From JBCCGL01 sp039029275 (GTDB taxonomy: Bacteria > Pseudomonadota > Gammaproteobacteria > JBCCGL01), in assembly GCA_039029275.1 (NCBI GenBank), contig JBCCGL010000002.1, forward strand, positions 318,024 to 382,023: a stretch of DNA of 64,000 nt, given 5' to 3'. The stretch's first letter is position 1, and each line of letters starts with the position of its first letter. Under the pieces are notes generated by a model. It was given only the letters and a program-made list of their open reading frames with translations, made no database searches and had not been told where the DNA came from. Of this stretch, positions 36,991 to 46,328 are shown one piece after another. Position numbers and translations under genes: made by a program.

Positions 36991-37920
36991 GTGAACAATT
37001 TGTGCCGGCTGCTGACTGCGGGCATTTGCCTTGCGTGGATGACAGCGGCGACGGCGTCAGATTCCGGGCTCGAGCTAATGCAGGACGGTTCACAGCTTTG
37101 GGAAAAGTCTGAGGCCGCTGAGAAAGATGCTCGCGACTCGCTCTTGCGCAGCAATCAACTGCGCAAGCGCATTTCGGAGTATCGAAAGGCTCGTAACAAG
37201 ACGTCCAAAAAATCAACGCGCGCGTTGTTGGACTCGCAAATAAAAGACACGATTGCAGAAATCCGAAACCTGCAATCGCTTGGTTCGCAGGACCGAAAAT
37301 CTGCACAAAATCTGCGCGCTGAAGCCAAGGCACTCTTGTCACAAGGTTTAGTGAGTATTTGGCAGGACTGGCTGTACTTCACCGATGCGATGCATCTTGA
37401 GGGCAAAGCCGATGGCGCCTTGCACTTACAAGCTGCGAACAACACGGCAACGCGCTCTGACGATCCACAACTAAACGAGCAGACAACGCCACGCTCGACA
37501 GCTAAATCTTCGGATATGTCGATAGCTGTCGTCGAAGCTGCGATGCAACAGATGCCAGATGAGATTGATCTCGGCAATGTCGCAATCTCGGCGAATGCAA
37601 ATTTCATTGGCCATATTGAACGCGATCAGCCCGCTGAGAAAAACCATGTGCCGCTGAACAAAATTCATCAATGGCGACTTGTACTTGCCGATTTTTCGGG
37701 TCGTGCAGTCGAGGCAGCGAATATCGAGTTTGTCGGTCATATGCCGGGGCACGTTCACGGAATGCCAACGCAACCGCGCGTGACCGAGGTTATCGCCCCT
37801 GGCGTCTATCGAATTTCCGGCGTGAAATTTCAAATGCGCGGTTGGTGGGTGATTGAATTGAACGTGGAGCAGGAATCAACCGGTTTAACCGACACGCTGC
37901 GCTTTAATATTTTGCTTTGA
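36991..37920 (+). CDS. Exported protein with coiled coil and YtkA-like domain
   Basis: The frame is open from 36967, inside the previous gene, but the GTG at 36991, four bases after that gene's stop, starts a good signal peptide (CRLLTAGICLAWMTAATAS). That start gives 309 residues. Residues about 25-120 are Lys/Arg/Glu/Ser-rich and helical (SAQNLRAEAKALLSQGLVSI). The C-terminal 110 residues form a YtkA/FixH-like domain with the Met/His motif HMPGHVHGMPTQPRV, closely matching the N-terminal domain of the protein at 22836. Stop overlaps the beginning of the following MauG-like frame. Periplasmic; possibly copper-binding by its His/Met set (inference). Confidence 0.85.
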   Translation: MNNLCRLLTAGICLAWMTAATASDSGLELMQDGSQLWEKSEAAEKDARDSLLRSNQLRKRISEYRKARNKTSKKSTRALLDSQIKDTIAEIRNLQSLGSQDRKSAQNLRAEAKALLSQGLVSIWQDWLYFTDAMHLEGKADGALHLQAANNTATRSDDPQLNEQTTPRSTAKSSDMSIAVVEAAMQQMPDEIDLGNVAISANANFIGHIERDQPAEKNHVPLNKIHQWRLVLADFSGRAVEAANIEFVGHMPGHVHGMPTQPRVTEVIAPGVYRISGVKFQMRGWWVIELNVEQESTGLTDTLRFNILL

Positions 37921-37934
37921 TCTTGCGATTACAG

Positions 37935-39137
37935 ATGCGTTTGTCGCTTGGCTTACTTGCCTTGTCGTTCATTAGCGCGGCCGATGCTGAGACGGGCGGC
38001 GAGTCCTGGAGCCAGGGCGACATCAGGTTCCTGGAGCAATTTTCTCTTTCATCACTCCCAACGACAACAGCGAATCGCGGCAACGACTGGGCGTATAACG
38101 ACGGGGCCGCGAAACTGGGCCATCAGATTTTTTTTGATCCGGGATTTAGTGCTAACCGGGCTGTTTCGTGTGCGTCCTGTCATCGACCATCGCAATACTT
38201 TACAGACGCTCGCGCGGTGGCTCTTGGTTTAGGGCTTGGCAGCAGAAATACGCCGTCGATTTTGTTGTCCGGTCGCAGCCCGTGGAACTACTGGGACGGG
38301 CGTAAAGACAGCCTCTGGGCGCAGGCGCTTGCGCCACTCGAAAATCCGAACGAACACGGGTTTTCTCGTGAGCGTGTCGCCCAAATAATTGGCGATCGAT
38401 ACGCAGAAAGCTATCAGGCCGTTTTTGGCAGGATTGATCCGAGTGCGCCGAATCACCACACCGAAATTTTTGTTAATGTCGGCAAAGCTCTGATGGCGTA
38501 TCAAAACAAGCTTAGAATTCTGCCGTCCAAATTTGATCGGTTTGTGGACTCACACGTAAACCAAGAACAGCAGGACAAGACTGAGCTCAGCGTGTCTGAA
38601 TCACGCGGCCTGCGATTGTTTATGGGAAAAGCGGCGTGCGTGGGCTGTCATAACGGACCATTGTTCAGTAATTTTGAATTCCATAATGTCGGGGTGCCGG
38701 AAGCGAATGTCAGAAGCGTCGATCTTGGGCGGTATAACGGAATCGAGCTTTTGCGGGCAGACGAGTTTAATTGCCTTTCGAGGTGGAGCGATGCAGATCG
38801 GGGCGAATGTGAAGAGATGCAATTTTTAAAACAACAGGGCGCCGAACTCGTCGGTGCGTTCAAAACGCCGTCGCTACGTAACGTAGCCAAAACTGCACCC
38901 TATATGCACAGCGGTCAGTTCACTGATCTGCTCACTGTACTGCGCCACTACAACACGCCAACGCCGCCATTTTTCGATTCAAAACAGCACCCAAGTCGCC
39001 CGCACTTTGATATTTTGCCGCTTGGCCTAAATGACGAGGAACTTGCCGATATCATCGCTTTTTTGGGTACGCTTACCTCGCCGCTGCCTGAAAATGATCC
39101 GTGGTGGGTTGCGCCGTCGGCAAAAAACTCGCGTTAA
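37935..39137 (+). CDS. MauG/cytochrome c peroxidase-family di-heme protein
   Basis: 400 residues from the ATG at 37935; an upstream TTG at 37917 overlaps the previous stop and is less likely. Signal peptide LSLGLLALSFISAADA. Two haem c sites, CASCH (79-83) and CVGCH (235-239). Segments YWDGRKDSLWAQALAPLENP and FKTPSLRNVAKTAPYMHSGQ match the MauG/peroxidase family and the C-terminal domain of the protein at 22836. It lies with the YtkA-like gene and the LVIVD protein in one operon. It probably reduces peroxide or oxidises a partner in the periplasm. Confidence 0.9.
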   Translation: MRLSLGLLALSFISAADAETGGESWSQGDIRFLEQFSLSSLPTTTANRGNDWAYNDGAAKLGHQIFFDPGFSANRAVSCASCHRPSQYFTDARAVALGLGLGSRNTPSILLSGRSPWNYWDGRKDSLWAQALAPLENPNEHGFSRERVAQIIGDRYAESYQAVFGRIDPSAPNHHTEIFVNVGKALMAYQNKLRILPSKFDRFVDSHVNQEQQDKTELSVSESRGLRLFMGKAACVGCHNGPLFSNFEFHNVGVPEANVRSVDLGRYNGIELLRADEFNCLSRWSDADRGECEEMQFLKQQGAELVGAFKTPSLRNVAKTAPYMHSGQFTDLLTVLRHYNTPTPPFFDSKQHPSRPHFDILPLGLNDEELADIIAFLGTLTSPLPENDPWWVAPSAKNSR

Positions 39138-39177
39138 CGCTCGTGAACCTGCGAACAAATCACGATAAACTTTCGGT

Positions 39178-39795
39178 ATGAATCATGAAACAAAAACCGT
39201 TGCATTAGCAGTCACTGGTGCATCTGGAATTCAGTACGCCATGCGCTTGCTGGAATGCCTGTTGCAGCACGACGCAAAGGTTTACCTGATGTTCTCCAAA
39301 GCGGCGCAAATTGTCGCGGGCATGGAAACCGACTGGAATTTGCCCGCGCGCACGGCGGATATTCAAGAAGAATTGTGCAAACGGCATTCGGTAACCGGCG
39401 ATCAACTCAAAGTATTTGGAGAATCTCAATGGACAGCGCCAGTCGCGAGTGGCTCTGGTGTGCCCGACGCGATGGTCGTGTGCCCGTGCACAACGGGAAC
39501 CCTGGCAGCAATAGCGAATGGGAGTTGCGATTGCCTGATCGAACGCGCGGCCGACGTCGTAATAAAAGAATCTCGAAAACTGATTGTTATGCCGCGTGAG
39601 ATGCCGTTCTCACCAATTCATCTTGAAAATATGTTGAAGCTTGCACGAATTGGCGTGACGATTCTTCCGCCCAACCCGGGTTTCTACAACAAGCCCGAAA
39701 CCGTTGATGATTTGATCGATTTCGTTGTTGCCAGAGTGCTCGATCAACTCAAAATTGAGCAGTCCCTGATGCCGGTGTGGGGCGCGGATGAATAG
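39178..39795 (+). CDS. ubiX: Flavin prenyltransferase UbiX
   Basis: 205 residues. VALAVTGASGIQYAMRLLEC (phosphate-binding front), VASGSGVPDAMVVCPCTTGT, CLIERAADVVIKESRKLIVM and REMPFSPIHLENMLKLA are the standard UbiX blocks. It attaches a dimethylallyl group to reduced FMN to make the cofactor of UbiD, needed for ubiquinone synthesis. No ubiD is in the window. It follows the MauG gene by 40 bases on the same strand, probably a separate unit. Confidence 0.95.
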   Translation: MNHETKTVALAVTGASGIQYAMRLLECLLQHDAKVYLMFSKAAQIVAGMETDWNLPARTADIQEELCKRHSVTGDQLKVFGESQWTAPVASGSGVPDAMVVCPCTTGTLAAIANGSCDCLIERAADVVIKESRKLIVMPREMPFSPIHLENMLKLARIGVTILPPNPGFYNKPETVDDLIDFVVARVLDQLKIEQSLMPVWGADE

Positions 39796-39845
39796 TTGCG
39801 TCATGCCTTTACTTTTGATTTAGCTATTTTCGGCCATCTTTTCTC

Positions 39846-40430
39846 ATGCAGTTACCTCTGTTTCCATTGCACGCAATCGTTTTGCCAGGCGGTAAATTAC
39901 ATCTGCGGATTTTTGAAACGCGCTACGTCGACATGGTGACGAATTGTTTTCGAGATGATTCCGGTTTTGGCGTTTGTTTGATTCGCGACGGCAGTGAGGC
40001 GGGTAATGTTGCGACACCTTTTCCTTCTGGCACCGAGGTCAGCATCGTCGATTGGGATAAAGGCTCTGACGGGCTGCTCAATATAGTCGCCCTGGGTCAA
40101 CAACGATTCACATTGCTCGATTGGAAGGTCATGCCCGACAAGCTTCTCGTCGGCGAGGTAAGCCATCTGCCACGAGAACCGTCGGCTGCGCTGCCGAAGG
40201 AACACAGGGCACTCTCAGAGTTACTCAACAAGCTGCTTGAACAATTGCCATTTGACTGGGGTGATGATGAAAAGCAGCTAGACGATGCCGGGTGGGTAGG
40301 CAATCGACTGTTGGAAATACTGCCGATGGCAGGCGCTCAAAAACAGCACATGATCGATTGCGGTCACCCGACTGAACGCTTGGAACTGCTTGCGAAATTT
40401 ATTCGCGATGCGTCTGCGAGTCGCAATTAG
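39846..40430 (+). CDS. Lon N-terminal-domain (LON substrate-binding) protein
   Basis: 194 residues: MQLPLFPLHAIVLPGGKLHL, IFETRYVDMV, FGVCLIRDGSEAGN and ALGQQRFTLLDW are the beta-sheet core of the Lon substrate-binding domain, followed by a helical tail (residues about 115-190). It has no ATPase or protease domain, as in other bacterial stand-alone members (YcaP/PUA-like). Function unclear. It starts 50 bases after ubiX, and its stop overlaps the convergent argA stop by four bases. Confidence 0.9.
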   Translation: MQLPLFPLHAIVLPGGKLHLRIFETRYVDMVTNCFRDDSGFGVCLIRDGSEAGNVATPFPSGTEVSIVDWDKGSDGLLNIVALGQQRFTLLDWKVMPDKLLVGEVSHLPREPSAALPKEHRALSELLNKLLEQLPFDWGDDEKQLDDAGWVGNRLLEILPMAGAQKQHMIDCGHPTERLELLAKFIRDASASRN

Positions 40431-41743
40431 AGCGGCTTTATAAAAATCTTCGCGTTGCGTTGATAGTTAAACAGCTCGCGCTTTTTCAACGGTAATTGAT
40501 TCAAATCACCTAAAACGAAACCGCGTTCCCGAAACCAGTGAGCTGTTCTTGTTGTCAGCACAAATAGCGACTTCAACCCTGAGCCTTTTGCCTTGGCCAC
40601 GATGGCGTTCAGCATAATCTCCGCGCGACCCTCGTTTGCATAATCCGGGTGCACCGCGATACAGGCGAGTTCACCGATCCTGTTGGAATACGAATAAAGA
40701 GCGGAACACGCAATGATCATTCCATCGCGCTCCATCACGCTAAAATGATCAAGGTCGCGCTCAAGCTGTTCGCTGCTACGAGCAACCAGTGTGCCGTTTG
40801 CCTGAAGCGGCTCGATCAATTGGTAAATGCCGGCAACGTCATTCGAGTTGGCCAGACGTACGGTGTCGTAGTTGTCGGTCGCTACCATTGTGCCGCAACC
40901 GTCCCGGGTGAATAATTCGCTGAGTAAAGCGCCGTCTTCGTTGAAGCCAAGTAAGTGTGTGCGTGGCACACCGTGTCGACAGGCGCGTGCTGCATTTTGC
41001 AGGCATGTTTGCGTCCGCTCGCTGACTTTCCTTCGACCTCCAACGATGTTGTCGCAATCTGCGGGGCTGAGCTGCCTCAGAATCCGTTTTCTGCCATCGC
41101 GGACGCCGTGTTCGGGCAACAGATAGATAAGCTTGTCGGCCTGTAAATCGATTGCCGCCTGCATCGCTACGTCTTCTGTGCGCAGATTAAACGTTTCGCC
41201 CGTTGTCGAGTATCCGAGCGGGGACAGCAAAACAAGCTGTTCAAGTTCAAGTGCAGTGCGTATGGCGCCCGAATCAATTTTGCGGATGGCACCGGTGTGG
41301 CAAAAATCTACCCCGTTATGAACCCCATAGGGTTTGGCCGTGACAAAGTTGCCCGATGTGACCCGCAAACGTGCGCCCGACATCGGCGTGTTGACTAATC
41401 CCATCGAGAGCATGGATTCCAGTTCGATACGAACTGAGCCAGCAGCTTCTTTTACGATCGGGAGCGATTTATCATCTGTGATTCGCAAGCCATCAGCGTA
41501 GCGTGCCTCGATCTTGAGTGATTTGAGTCGGGTGTCGATTTGCGCACGTATACCCGGCACCAGAACTAAACGTATCCCTAGGTGACTAAGCAACGCGATG
41601 TCATTAATCAGATTATTAAACCCATCAGATGACAGTGCTTCACCACCGAAGGAAATCACGAACACGCCTCCACGATGCGCATTGATATACGGGGAGGCTT
41701 GTCGAAACCAATCAACTGCGGTGTTGTCTCTTTTTCTTGGCAC
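40427..41743 (-). CDS. argA: N-acetylglutamate synthase ArgA
   Basis: 438 residues. The N-terminal amino-acid-kinase domain (about 1-285: FVISFGGEALSSDGFNNLIN, GIRLVLVPGIRAQID) is a fold used for arginine feedback. The C-terminal GNAT domain (about 290-438: VRLANSNDVAGIYQLIEPL, ELACIAVHPDYANEGRAEIM) performs acetylation of glutamate by acetyl-CoA, the first step of arginine synthesis. Length and layout are those of the classical gammaproteobacterial enzyme. Single gene; 163 bases separate it from the divergent protease. Confidence 0.95.
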   Translation of the reverse strand: MPRKRDNTAVDWFRQASPYINAHRGGVFVISFGGEALSSDGFNNLINDIALLSHLGIRLVLVPGIRAQIDTRLKSLKIEARYADGLRITDDKSLPIVKEAAGSVRIELESMLSMGLVNTPMSGARLRVTSGNFVTAKPYGVHNGVDFCHTGAIRKIDSGAIRTALELEQLVLLSPLGYSTTGETFNLRTEDVAMQAAIDLQADKLIYLLPEHGVRDGRKRILRQLSPADCDNIVGGRRKVSERTQTCLQNAARACRHGVPRTHLLGFNEDGALLSELFTRDGCGTMVATDNYDTVRLANSNDVAGIYQLIEPLQANGTLVARSSEQLERDLDHFSVMERDGMIIACSALYSYSNRIGELACIAVHPDYANEGRAEIMLNAIVAKAKGSGLKSLFVLTTRTAHWFRERGFVLGDLNQLPLKKRELFNYQRNAKIFIKPL

Positions 41744-41906
41744 TGGGTTGTCCGACGAATTGAACTGCGAGACGGAATTCCAGCACTCTATGGTGCTGAT
41801 TTCAACTGAAAATACGTCTGCTTCGGAACAGCTGTTGCATTCATTTTCCTGAAATGGGTATACACTTTGAGCGTTAATCGCGCGGCTTAGACGGAGACAC
41901 TCTCAA

Positions 41907-44756
41907 TTGGCTTGTTCTCATATTCGAATCAAAACGGTCTTTTTTCTAACCAGCTTTTTGTTTCTTTTGCCGCCGTCGCAGGCGAATGACCAATACAATT
42001 CTTCGCAGGACAGGTGGGCGAGCACCTTGTCAAGGATTGCTGACTCGGTTGTCGCTCTGGAAATCTCTCGCGAGCGCTCATTCGATTTCAGCGAGCAGGG
42101 AACGACGACCGCGACTGGATTCGTTGTGGATTCAGAACGCGGCATCATCCTGACAAATCGACACGTCATTGGCTCGGGACCGATCAGCGCTGTTGCGACA
42201 TTTCAGAATAAAGAGCGGGTGGACGCAGTCCCGCTGTATCGGGATCCGGTTCACGACTTCGGATTTTTGCGCTACGACCCCGGGGAGCTGGAACAGATAG
42301 CGCCGCGCCCGTTGCAGTTGCGTCCAGACAAGGCAGCGACCGGGCTCGATATTCGAGTCGTGGGCAGCGACGGCGGCGAGCAGCTCTCAATCCTCGCAGG
42401 TACGATTGCACGACTTGATCGCGCGGTTCCGAACTACGGACGCTATCGCTATAACGATTTCAACACGTTTTACTTTCAGGCGGCCTCCTCAACCTCAGGC
42501 GGATCTTCCGGGTCGCCTGTCATAAACGCTGACGGTGACGTTGTCGCGCTCAACGCGGCGGCCAATAGCAACACCGCCAGTAGTTTTTTTCTCCCGCTCG
42601 ATCGAATCGTCAGCGCGTTGAATCACCTGCAGTCTGGTGTGCCTATCTCACGCGGCACACTGCAAACCCTGTTTTATCATCGCCCGTTCGAATACCTGCG
42701 ACGTATAGGGTTGCAAGGTGAAGTCGAGGAAAATATTCGAGCAAGCAATTCAGCAATCACAGGATTACTTGTCGTATCCCAGGTCATATCGGGTGGCGTT
42801 GCGGAGGGGAAACTCCTCGAAGGCGATATTCTGATTTCGATCGACGACAGGGCGGTGACGGATTTTGTCACCCTGGAATCAACGCTCGACGAAGCCGTCG
42901 GCAGCCGGTTAAATATCAACATAGAGCGGCAAGGTAGTCCGCTTAGTCTTGACGTTGATGTTGCAGACCTGCACGCACTTTTTCCCACGCAATTTGTTGA
43001 GATAGGTGGTGCGGTGGTGCATGACCTGACGCTGCAAATCGCGCGAGCAACGAACAAACCGCAAAAAGGCGTTGTGGTGGCTAATCGTGGCTATATGTTT
43101 TCACGCGCCAACGTACCCACCGGCGCCGTGATCACCGAGATCAATGGCACTGTTATCGACTCGCTCGACGATTTCATCCAAATGGTTGAAACCAGTGCGG
43201 ACGGTGCGGAGTGGTTGGTGCGCTTTTATATTGCGGGACGCGAATTCACGAGTGAATTTGGTCAGGTATTCGTTGATCGCAAATGGTTCGATTCGCGATC
43301 CTGTACCCGCCTTGACGATGCAGACTCGTGGCCGTGCGAATTACTCGCAGATGCGAGTGAAAGTGCTGACTCCGAAAAGCACGGAGACACGATTTCGGCG
43401 CCCTCCTATCAGGACAAATTGACCGCCAAGGTTGCGCCCGCACTGGTTAATATTCAATTCGACATTCCGCATCCGCTCGACAATGTCTACGCGCAGCACT
43501 TCAGTGGTACGGGTCTTGTGGTCGGTGCCAAAAACGGATTAGTAGCAGTGGATCGCAACACAGTCCCGATTACACTGGGCGATGCAGAACTCACGTTTCT
43601 CGAGTCGATCAAAATTCCTGCCCACGTTGTATTTGTGCACCCGCTGCACAATGTGGCCCTGCTTCAGTACGATCCGGAATTAATCGGCGCAGCGATTGAG
43701 ATTCCCGAGGTCACGCTGGCGTTCGGCAGTTTGCGTGATGAATCGAATATGTTCTCGATGATTGGGTTTAAGCCCAACGGCGCGCTGTTGCGGCACACAA
43801 TTGACCGGGTTGATACGCAAACCCTGACATTTGATACGCCGAGGCTACCGCGGTTTCAACAAAGTCCGATTGACGTTTTTGCAGTCTTTGATATGCCCTC
43901 GACGCTGGGCGGCGTAATCGCAGACGACGTTGGCGCCGTCCATTCGCTTTGGTCGAGTTTCGCGTATCCCAAGAACAAAAAAATCAGCGAGGGAGAATGG
44001 GCACTTTCGATGGAAGTGATCCAGGAAGCGTTGGATATTTACAGCTCGGGTAAGCCTCTTCGTTTGCTCGGCGCCAAGCTTCGTTACGTTCCTCTGGCGG
44101 CAGCGCGCCAGGTTGGATTACCCGATGATTGGCTGCAAACAATTTTGCAGGACGAAAAGAGGTCGCTGTCAGGCAGGCGCGTGCTCATGGTTGGACAGGT
44201 CTACGCCCCGCCATCTGGCGGTGATCTTCAGGTCGGAGATTTAGTCCTTGCGATTGACGGTGAGCCGGTGCGCGATCTGCGTGATGTCGAACGACGGATA
44301 CAAACCGAATCAGTGACGCTCACGCTGCTTCGGCGTCGTCAGGTTCTCGACGTTCAACTCACGCCAATGCAAAGCGACCTTGCCGGCACGCAGCGCATAA
44401 TCCACTGGGCCGGGGCTTATTTACAAATGCCTCACACCGATATTCTGTTGCAGCGAGGCGCACCGGCCTCAGGTGTCTATGTCGGCAGTGTCAATCACGG
44501 GTCACCCGCGAGCAGAAACGGGCTGTTTCGCAATCGCATTATTACCGCAGTCGACGGAATCAGTATTCAGTCGCTCGATGATTTTCTGAATGCGGTGGCA
44601 AACAAAAAGGCCGGTGAGAACACGCGGCTCTCCTTGACCGCGCTAAACGGTCAACGATCATTAGTCAGCGTTAAACCCGAGTACAATTTCTGGCAAACGT
44701 TCGAACTGCGCAATACGCAGAGTGGGTGGGACCGAATCAACCACTCGCAGCCATAG
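41907..44756 (+). CDS. Exported double HtrA-like serine protease (Nma111-like layout)
   Basis: 949 residues, TTG start with GGAG about 11 bases upstream, signal peptide ending near SQA-NDQ. The first protease domain (about 35-245) has the complete trypsin-like triad His86 (TNRHVI), Asp117 (VHDFGF) and Ser201 (GGSSGSP). Two PDZ-like domains follow (about 255-350 and 360-450). A second protease-like domain (about 480-725) has lost the triad: the Ser motif is replaced by MPSTLGGVIAD and the His position by AVDRNTVP. Then two more PDZ domains (about 740-830 and 845-940). This protease-PDZ-PDZ repeated layout, one half active and one inactive, is that of yeast Nma111. A periplasmic quality-control role is likely. 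It ends 25 bases before the FAD hydroxylase start. Confidence 0.9.
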   Translation: MACSHIRIKTVFFLTSFLFLLPPSQANDQYNSSQDRWASTLSRIADSVVALEISRERSFDFSEQGTTTATGFVVDSERGIILTNRHVIGSGPISAVATFQNKERVDAVPLYRDPVHDFGFLRYDPGELEQIAPRPLQLRPDKAATGLDIRVVGSDGGEQLSILAGTIARLDRAVPNYGRYRYNDFNTFYFQAASSTSGGSSGSPVINADGDVVALNAAANSNTASSFFLPLDRIVSALNHLQSGVPISRGTLQTLFYHRPFEYLRRIGLQGEVEENIRASNSAITGLLVVSQVISGGVAEGKLLEGDILISIDDRAVTDFVTLESTLDEAVGSRLNINIERQGSPLSLDVDVADLHALFPTQFVEIGGAVVHDLTLQIARATNKPQKGVVVANRGYMFSRANVPTGAVITEINGTVIDSLDDFIQMVETSADGAEWLVRFYIAGREFTSEFGQVFVDRKWFDSRSCTRLDDADSWPCELLADASESADSEKHGDTISAPSYQDKLTAKVAPALVNIQFDIPHPLDNVYAQHFSGTGLVVGAKNGLVAVDRNTVPITLGDAELTFLESIKIPAHVVFVHPLHNVALLQYDPELIGAAIEIPEVTLAFGSLRDESNMFSMIGFKPNGALLRHTIDRVDTQTLTFDTPRLPRFQQSPIDVFAVFDMPSTLGGVIADDVGAVHSLWSSFAYPKNKKISEGEWALSMEVIQEALDIYSSGKPLRLLGAKLRYVPLAAARQVGLPDDWLQTILQDEKRSLSGRRVLMVGQVYAPPSGGDLQVGDLVLAIDGEPVRDLRDVERRIQTESVTLTLLRRRQVLDVQLTPMQSDLAGTQRIIHWAGAYLQMPHTDILLQRGAPASGVYVGSVNHGSPASRNGLFRNRIITAVDGISIQSLDDFLNAVANKKAGENTRLSLTALNGQRSLVSVKPEYNFWQTFELRNTQSGWDRINHSQP

Positions 44757-44781
44757 GCACAACCCTGTAGCATTGCATTTT

Positions 44782-46002
44782 ATGCAAGAGCGCACCGACA
44801 TAGCGATTATAGGCGGCGGCATGGTGGGTGGCATGCTTGCCTGTGCCTTGGGCGATAGCCACTACCGGGTGATCGTGCTGGAAGCCGGCAGCCAACCGTC
44901 ATTTGCGCCAACAGACGACTATTCGCTGCGCGTCTCGGCTTTGAGTCTGGCGTCGCAGCGAATGCTTGAGTGCACGGGAGCTTGGGCAGGAGTGATTGAT
45001 CGCCGCGCGTGCCCGTATCGACGCATGCGTGTTTGGGATGGAACCGGCTCGGGGCAGACTGATTTTGACAGCGGCAATATCGCTGAAACACATCTCGGAC
45101 ACATCGTCGAAAACCACGTTCTTCAACTCGCCCTTTACGAAAGGGCAGTCGAGTTCGAAAACATCGAGTGGCGCTCGGGCTCGCGCCTTGAGAATATTGA
45201 CGTAAGCGACGAGTCTGCTCGCGTGACCCTTGATAGCGGCGGGTCCTTCGATGCGAAGTTAATCGTCGGTGCTGATGGCGCGCGCTCTCTCGTCAGGTCG
45301 CTGTGCGGAATTGAGGCAGTCGGCAGTGTCTACGAAAAACAGCACGCGCTGGTTGCGACGGTGGAAACCGATGAGGGTCAGCAGGACATCACCTGGCAGC
45401 GATTCGTTCCCGCAGGTCCCCAAGCATTGCTGCCATTGTGCGGGCACAGGGCCTCGATTGTCTGGTACAACACGCCGGAAGAGGTCGCCCGCATCAAGAC
45501 ACTATCGGACGACGAGTTTATCGCGGAAATGCAAGAAGCTTTCCCGGCTGAGTTAGGCGACGTTAATTTAATCGTCGGACGCGGCAGTTTCCCCTTGTCG
45601 TATCAACACGCGACTCACTACGTTAAACCTCGCATCGCTTTGATTGGAGACGCCGCGCATTCAATTCATCCGCTTGCCGGGCAAGGTGTAAATCTGGGAT
45701 TACTGGATGCGGCAACCCTGGCCGAGGTTCTGCTTGGGCAGAAAGGCAAAGGGGATGCAGGATCTTTGCTCGCTTTGCGTCGCTACGAACGTTGGCGTAA
45801 AACCCAAAACATCGCCATGCAATCGCTTATCGATGGCATCTATAAAGCCTTTGACGCGCAACAAACGCCGATTAAGTTCGCGCGCAATGCGCTGTTAAAC
45901 GCGGCAAACGAAATCAGCGCTATCAATCGACTATGCATGCGTTACGCTTCGGGCGTTGACGGCGACTTACCGAAACTCGCGCGTGGTGTCCCAATACTTT
46001 AA
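44782..46002 (+). CDS. UbiH/UbiI-family FAD-dependent hydroxylase
   Basis: The open frame begins earlier, inside the protease gene, but the ATG at 44782 gives MQERTDIAIIGGGMVGGMLA, the standard FAD-binding opening, and 406 residues. The mid motif LIVGADGARSLVR and the second FAD motif LIGDAAHSIHPLAGQGVN are intact. The family (UbiH, UbiI, UbiF, VisC) hydroxylates the ubiquinone ring; the exact position cannot be read from the sequence. With ubiX 5 kb away, ubiquinone synthesis is the likely pathway. HlyU follows 22 bases downstream. Confidence 0.92.
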   Translation: MQERTDIAIIGGGMVGGMLACALGDSHYRVIVLEAGSQPSFAPTDDYSLRVSALSLASQRMLECTGAWAGVIDRRACPYRRMRVWDGTGSGQTDFDSGNIAETHLGHIVENHVLQLALYERAVEFENIEWRSGSRLENIDVSDESARVTLDSGGSFDAKLIVGADGARSLVRSLCGIEAVGSVYEKQHALVATVETDEGQQDITWQRFVPAGPQALLPLCGHRASIVWYNTPEEVARIKTLSDDEFIAEMQEAFPAELGDVNLIVGRGSFPLSYQHATHYVKPRIALIGDAAHSIHPLAGQGVNLGLLDAATLAEVLLGQKGKGDAGSLLALRRYERWRKTQNIAMQSLIDGIYKAFDAQQTPIKFARNALLNAANEISAINRLCMRYASGVDGDLPKLARGVPIL

Positions 46003-46024
46003 CGGGGAAATACCAAGATTAATT

Positions 46025-46318
46025 ATGGGCATTTTGAGCAAATTGTTTGGTAACAAAGAGACATCAAACGAACCCAAAGTTGAAGAAACAGTGACGTACA
46101 AAGGGTTTACAGTTGAGGCCGCGCCCATCCGTGAAGACAACTATTACCGGGTCGCGGGATACATCACGGGCGAAATCGATGGCGAACCAAAACGCGTGCG
46201 ATTTATCCGGGCAGATCAGCTCAGCGACATGGGTTCCGCTGTTTCGCACGCGATTAGTAAGGGGCAACAAATCATCGATGAGCAAGGGGAATCGCTGCTC
46301 AAAAAAGCACAGCTGTAG
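46025..46318 (+). CDS. HlyU-family protein
   Basis: 97 residues from the ATG at 46025 (MGILSKLFGNKETSNE); the frame extends upstream into the hydroxylase gene, but those residues are not part of the family. VTYKGFTVEAAPIREDNYYR, YITGEIDG, RFIRADQLSD and KGQQIIDEQGESL are the usual HlyU blocks. In vibrios another protein called HlyU activates virulence genes; this small alpha/beta family is only named after it and its function here is open. Same strand as the hydroxylase. Confidence 0.88.
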   Translation: MGILSKLFGNKETSNEPKVEETVTYKGFTVEAAPIREDNYYRVAGYITGEIDGEPKRVRFIRADQLSDMGSAVSHAISKGQQIIDEQGESLLKKAQL

Positions 46319-46328
46319 TAGTCCCGTT

